Shown here in pieces: positions 6,391 to 8,896 of a stretch of 8,896 nucleotides of DNA (positions are counted from its first letter, which is position 1; every line of letters begins with the position of its first letter). The stretch is from Proteobacteria bacterium UBA6908 (GTDB lineage: Bacteria; Pseudomonadota; Gammaproteobacteria; Acidiferrobacterales; UBA6901): contig DKBE01000053.1 in assembly GCA_002451085.1 (NCBI GenBank), positions 25,457 through 34,352 on the forward strand, read 5' to 3'. The notes beneath the pieces are model-generated. The model did no database searches. It was not told the DNA's origin and worked only from the letters and a program-made list of their open reading frames with translations. A program made the position numbers and the translations under genes.

Positions 6391-8896
6391 CGCTCCCCAT
6401 TGAAGAAGTCCTGCCGGAATTGCGAAGCGCGCTCACGCAGCATGCAGCGGTTGTCCTGCAGGCGCCACCCGGTGCAGGCAAGACCACCATGGTGCCGCTG
6501 GCTTTGCTCGACGAACCGTGGTTGAAAGGGAAAAGCATCGTCATGCTGGAACCGCGGCGCCTGGCTGCACGGGCTGCCGCCGGACGCATGAGCCAACTGC
6601 GCGACGAAACGGTTGGCGAAACCGTAGGCTATCGAATTCGTTTTGAGAGCAAAACCTCGAAGGCGACGCGCATCGAGGTATTGACCGAAGGTATTCTCAC
6701 CCGGCGACTGCAGAACGATCCGGCGCTGGAAGGTGTTGGGCTCGTGATCTTTGACGAATTTCATGAGCGCCATCTGCACGCCGACCTGGCGTTGGCGCTG
6801 TGTGTCGATAGCCAGCATGGTTTGCGTGACGACCTCAAGATACTCGTTATGTCGGCGACGCTCGACGGCGAGGCCGTATCACGCCTGCTCAACAGTGCCC
6901 CGATCATTTCCAGCGAAGGCCGGACGTACCCGGTCGAGGTGAAATATCTGTCACGTGATCCAGAAGGGCGCATGCCGGTCACCGTGGCAGCTGCCGTGCA
7001 ACGCGCGCTGGAAGAACAACAGGGTGATGCGCTGGTGTTTCTGCCCGGTGCTGGCGAGATTCGCCGTACGCAGGACCTGCTGGCGGGCATGTTCGGCGGC
7101 AGTGTCGATGTGCTGCCACTGTATGGTGACTTGCCGTGGGAAATTCAGCAGCGCGCTATTCAGCCCGCCAGTAGTCGGAGACGCGTGGTGCTGGCGACAC
7201 CGATTGCCGAAACCAGTCTCACCATCGAAGGCGTGCGCATCATCGTCGATTCTGGCTACGCGCGCGTGCCGCAGTTTGATCCGTCGTCCGGTCTCTCACG
7301 GCTGGTGACCCAGCGCATATCGCGAGCCTCAGCCGAACAGCGCGCCGGTCGTGCTGGCCGCACCGCGCCCGGTGTCTGCTATCGGTTGTGGAGCGAAACC
7401 ACCCAGCGCGGCCTGATCCCGCAAGCGATTCCGGAAATTCGCAGTGCCGATCTGGCGCCACTGGCATTGGAACTGGCCGCCTGGGGCGTACAGGATGCCA
7501 GTTGTCTCGCCTGGCTCGACCCGCCACCATCCGCATCGCTGGCGCAGGCGCGCGCGTTGCTCACCGAATTGGAGGTACTCGACGAAAAGGGCCGCATCAC
7601 CGAGACCGGCCGGGCGCTGGCACAATTGCCTTTGCATCCGCGACTCGCGCACATGCTGCGCGCCGCCGAATCCATGCAGCGTGGCGCGTTGGCCTGCGAT
7701 ATCGCCGCGCTGCTGTCCGAGCGAGACATCTTCAAGGGCGAAGCGCGCCGCAGTTGCGATCTGGCTGAGCGCGTTGAGCTGTTGCAGGGATTCCGACGCG
7801 GTGGGCGCAAGGCCGTCCAGGCCAGCGGCGCCGATGCCAATACCTGCCAGCGCGTCGAACAGGCCGCACGCCAGTGGCGGCGCCTGATACAGGCCAGGGA
7901 AGACGAAGCACTGACCGCCGATTCCGACGAAGTCGGCCTGTTGCTGGCGTTGGCCTATCCAGACCGCATTGCCATGCAACGCGAGCCGAACGAGCCGCGT
8001 TATCAGCTGGCCAATGGCCGCGGCGCACGTCTGCCAGACTGGGAATTGCGCCTGCGCCAGCCGTTCCTGGTGGCGGCCAACACAGATGCCGCCCCGGTCA
8101 ACGCCGGAGGTCGCACACCAGGAGCCGTTGCCGGTGCGCGTGGCGAGGGCATGATTAATCTGGCAGCGAGCGTGCGCCCGCAGACATTAATGCGGCATTT
8201 CGCCAGCCACATCCGCAAGGACGAAGTAGTCCAATGGGACACAGAGCAAGATGCAGTAGTGGCGCGCCGCATTGAGCGCCTCGGCGCACTGGTGCTGGAT
8301 GCGAGTCCTATCCGCGATGCCGATCCGGAGCGGCTGCGCGCCATGATGCTGGAAGGCATCCGCCTGCTTGGTGTCGCCGCGCTGCCGTGGAGCGCCGAGG
8401 CGCGCGCGCTCCAGGCACGTGTACTGTCCATGCGTCTGTGGTTCCCTGAAGAAGATTGGCCGGATCTGTCGGACGCTGCACTCACTGACAGTCTGTCCGT
8501 CTGGCTTGGTCCGTATCTTGACGGCGTCACGCGCCGTGCGCACCTGGATAAACTCGACCTGTTGGCAATTCTCAGGGCACAACTCGACTGGAAGCAGGCC
8601 CAGCAGCTCGACACCGACGCTCCGACCCATTTGGAAGTACCGAGTGGCTCGCGACTTAAACTCGAATATCAACCCGGTGAATCACCGTTACTGGCGGTCA
8701 AACTACAGGAAATGTTTGGTCTCGCCGACACGCCGCGCATCGCGCGCGGGCGCGTGCCGGTAACGCTGCAACTGCTTTCACCGGCGCGCCGGCCGATCCA
8801 GGTCACGCAGGACCTCAAGGGATTCTGGGAGCGGACCTATGCCGAAGTGAAGAAGGAGCTGAAAGGGCGATATCCCAAGCATCCGTGGCCGGACGA
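6387..8896 (+). CDS. hrpB: ATP-dependent DEAH-family helicase HrpB (3' end outside the window)
   Basis: HrpB is a DEAH/RHA-type helicase of proteobacteria, probably acting on RNA; its cellular substrate is poorly defined. The frame opens at ATG 6387, which overlaps the preceding TGA as ATGA, and stays open for 836 codons to the window end. Motifs in order: I APPGAGKT (26-33), Ia EPRRLAAR (55-62), Ib LTEGIL (99-104), II DEFH (123-126, the HrpB form of DExH), III SAT (156-158), IV LVFLPG (216-221), V LATPIAETSLTI (269-280) and VI QRAGRAGR (318-325). A winged-helix/ratchet region follows, and the HrpB-specific C-terminal domain ends near KGRYPKHPWPD, which usually lies a dozen or two residues before the end of the protein, so little is missing. 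Residues about 565-588 form a Gly/Ala-rich segment that looks longer than the usual loop. The ribosome site is weak (GGA at 6380-6382), so translation is probably coupled to the dehydrogenase. Confidence 0.95.
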   Translation, partial: MTLPIEEVLPELRSALTQHAAVVLQAPPGAGKTTMVPLALLDEPWLKGKSIVMLEPRRLAARAAAGRMSQLRDETVGETVGYRIRFESKTSKATRIEVLTEGILTRRLQNDPALEGVGLVIFDEFHERHLHADLALALCVDSQHGLRDDLKILVMSATLDGEAVSRLLNSAPIISSEGRTYPVEVKYLSRDPEGRMPVTVAAAVQRALEEQQGDALVFLPGAGEIRRTQDLLAGMFGGSVDVLPLYGDLPWEIQQRAIQPASSRRRVVLATPIAETSLTIEGVRIIVDSGYARVPQFDPSSGLSRLVTQRISRASAEQRAGRAGRTAPGVCYRLWSETTQRGLIPQAIPEIRSADLAPLALELAAWGVQDASCLAWLDPPPSASLAQARALLTELEVLDEKGRITETGRALAQLPLHPRLAHMLRAAESMQRGALACDIAALLSERDIFKGEARRSCDLAERVELLQGFRRGGRKAVQASGADANTCQRVEQAARQWRRLIQAREDEALTADSDEVGLLLALAYPDRIAMQREPNEPRYQLANGRGARLPDWELRLRQPFLVAANTDAAPVNAGGRTPGAVAGARGEGMINLAASVRPQTLMRHFASHIRKDEVVQWDTEQDAVVARRIERLGALVLDASPIRDADPERLRAMMLEGIRLLGVAALPWSAEARALQARVLSMRLWFPEEDWPDLSDAALTDSLSVWLGPYLDGVTRRAHLDKLDLLAILRAQLDWKQAQQLDTDAPTHLEVPSGSRLKLEYQPGESPLLAVKLQEMFGLADTPRIARGRVPVTLQLLSPARRPIQVTQDLKGFWERTYAEVKKELKGRYPKHPWPD

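Noticed and set aside
7329..7979. 216-codon - strand frame, and several + strand frames, over 6950-8160
   Set aside because: The HrpB frame runs unbroken through this stretch with helicase motifs in order; the others are shadows.
1..8896. Mobile elements, CRISPR arrays, tRNA or rRNA genes
   Set aside because: No spaced direct repeats, transposase-like frames, inverted terminal repeats or tRNA-like cloverleaf sequences were found by eye.

Overview
The window is about 8.9 kb of GC-rich, densely coding bacterial DNA with every recognised gene on the + strand. The gene set (ClpB, an HrpB-type DEAH helicase, an HprA-type 2-hydroxyacid dehydrogenase and a multidomain cyclic-di-GMP protein) suggests a free-living proteobacterium. 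HrpB is mainly a gamma-/betaproteobacterial protein, so a gammaproteobacterium is my best guess; I cannot name a genus. I see no transposase, phage gene, CRISPR array, tRNA or rRNA, so this looks like chromosomal backbone rather than an island.

Layout: (1) 1-1443, the C-terminal half of the disaggregase ClpB, entering from the left and closed by a GC-rich hairpin terminator at about 1457-1494. (2) 1587-2885, a two-gene unit: a membrane methyltransferase of the isoprenylcysteine/phospholipid type, then 12 nt later a small kinase-fold protein with an unusual catalytic loop. (3) 2886-3089, a roughly 200-base intergenic region whose first half is AT-rich, holding a possible sigma70-like promoter and a perfect 18-bp dyad. 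(4) 3090-5345, a 751-residue protein with globin-coupled sensor, PAS, GGDEF and EAL domains in that order. Its heme-ligand His, distal Tyr, GGDEF catalytic site, RxxD inhibitory site and EAL catalytic residues all appear intact. (5) 5431 to the right edge, an HprA-like dehydrogenase whose stop codon overlaps by four bases the start of hrpB. The hrpB frame stays open to the last base and lacks only its extreme C terminus.

The genes do not form one obvious pathway. They read as short independent units: stress chaperone, membrane methyltransferase plus kinase, gas-responsive second-messenger enzyme, and a dehydrogenase-helicase pair. The most distinctive items are the four-domain sensor with its dyad-bearing leader and the methyltransferase-kinase pair. 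I found no clear evidence of a wholly new system.
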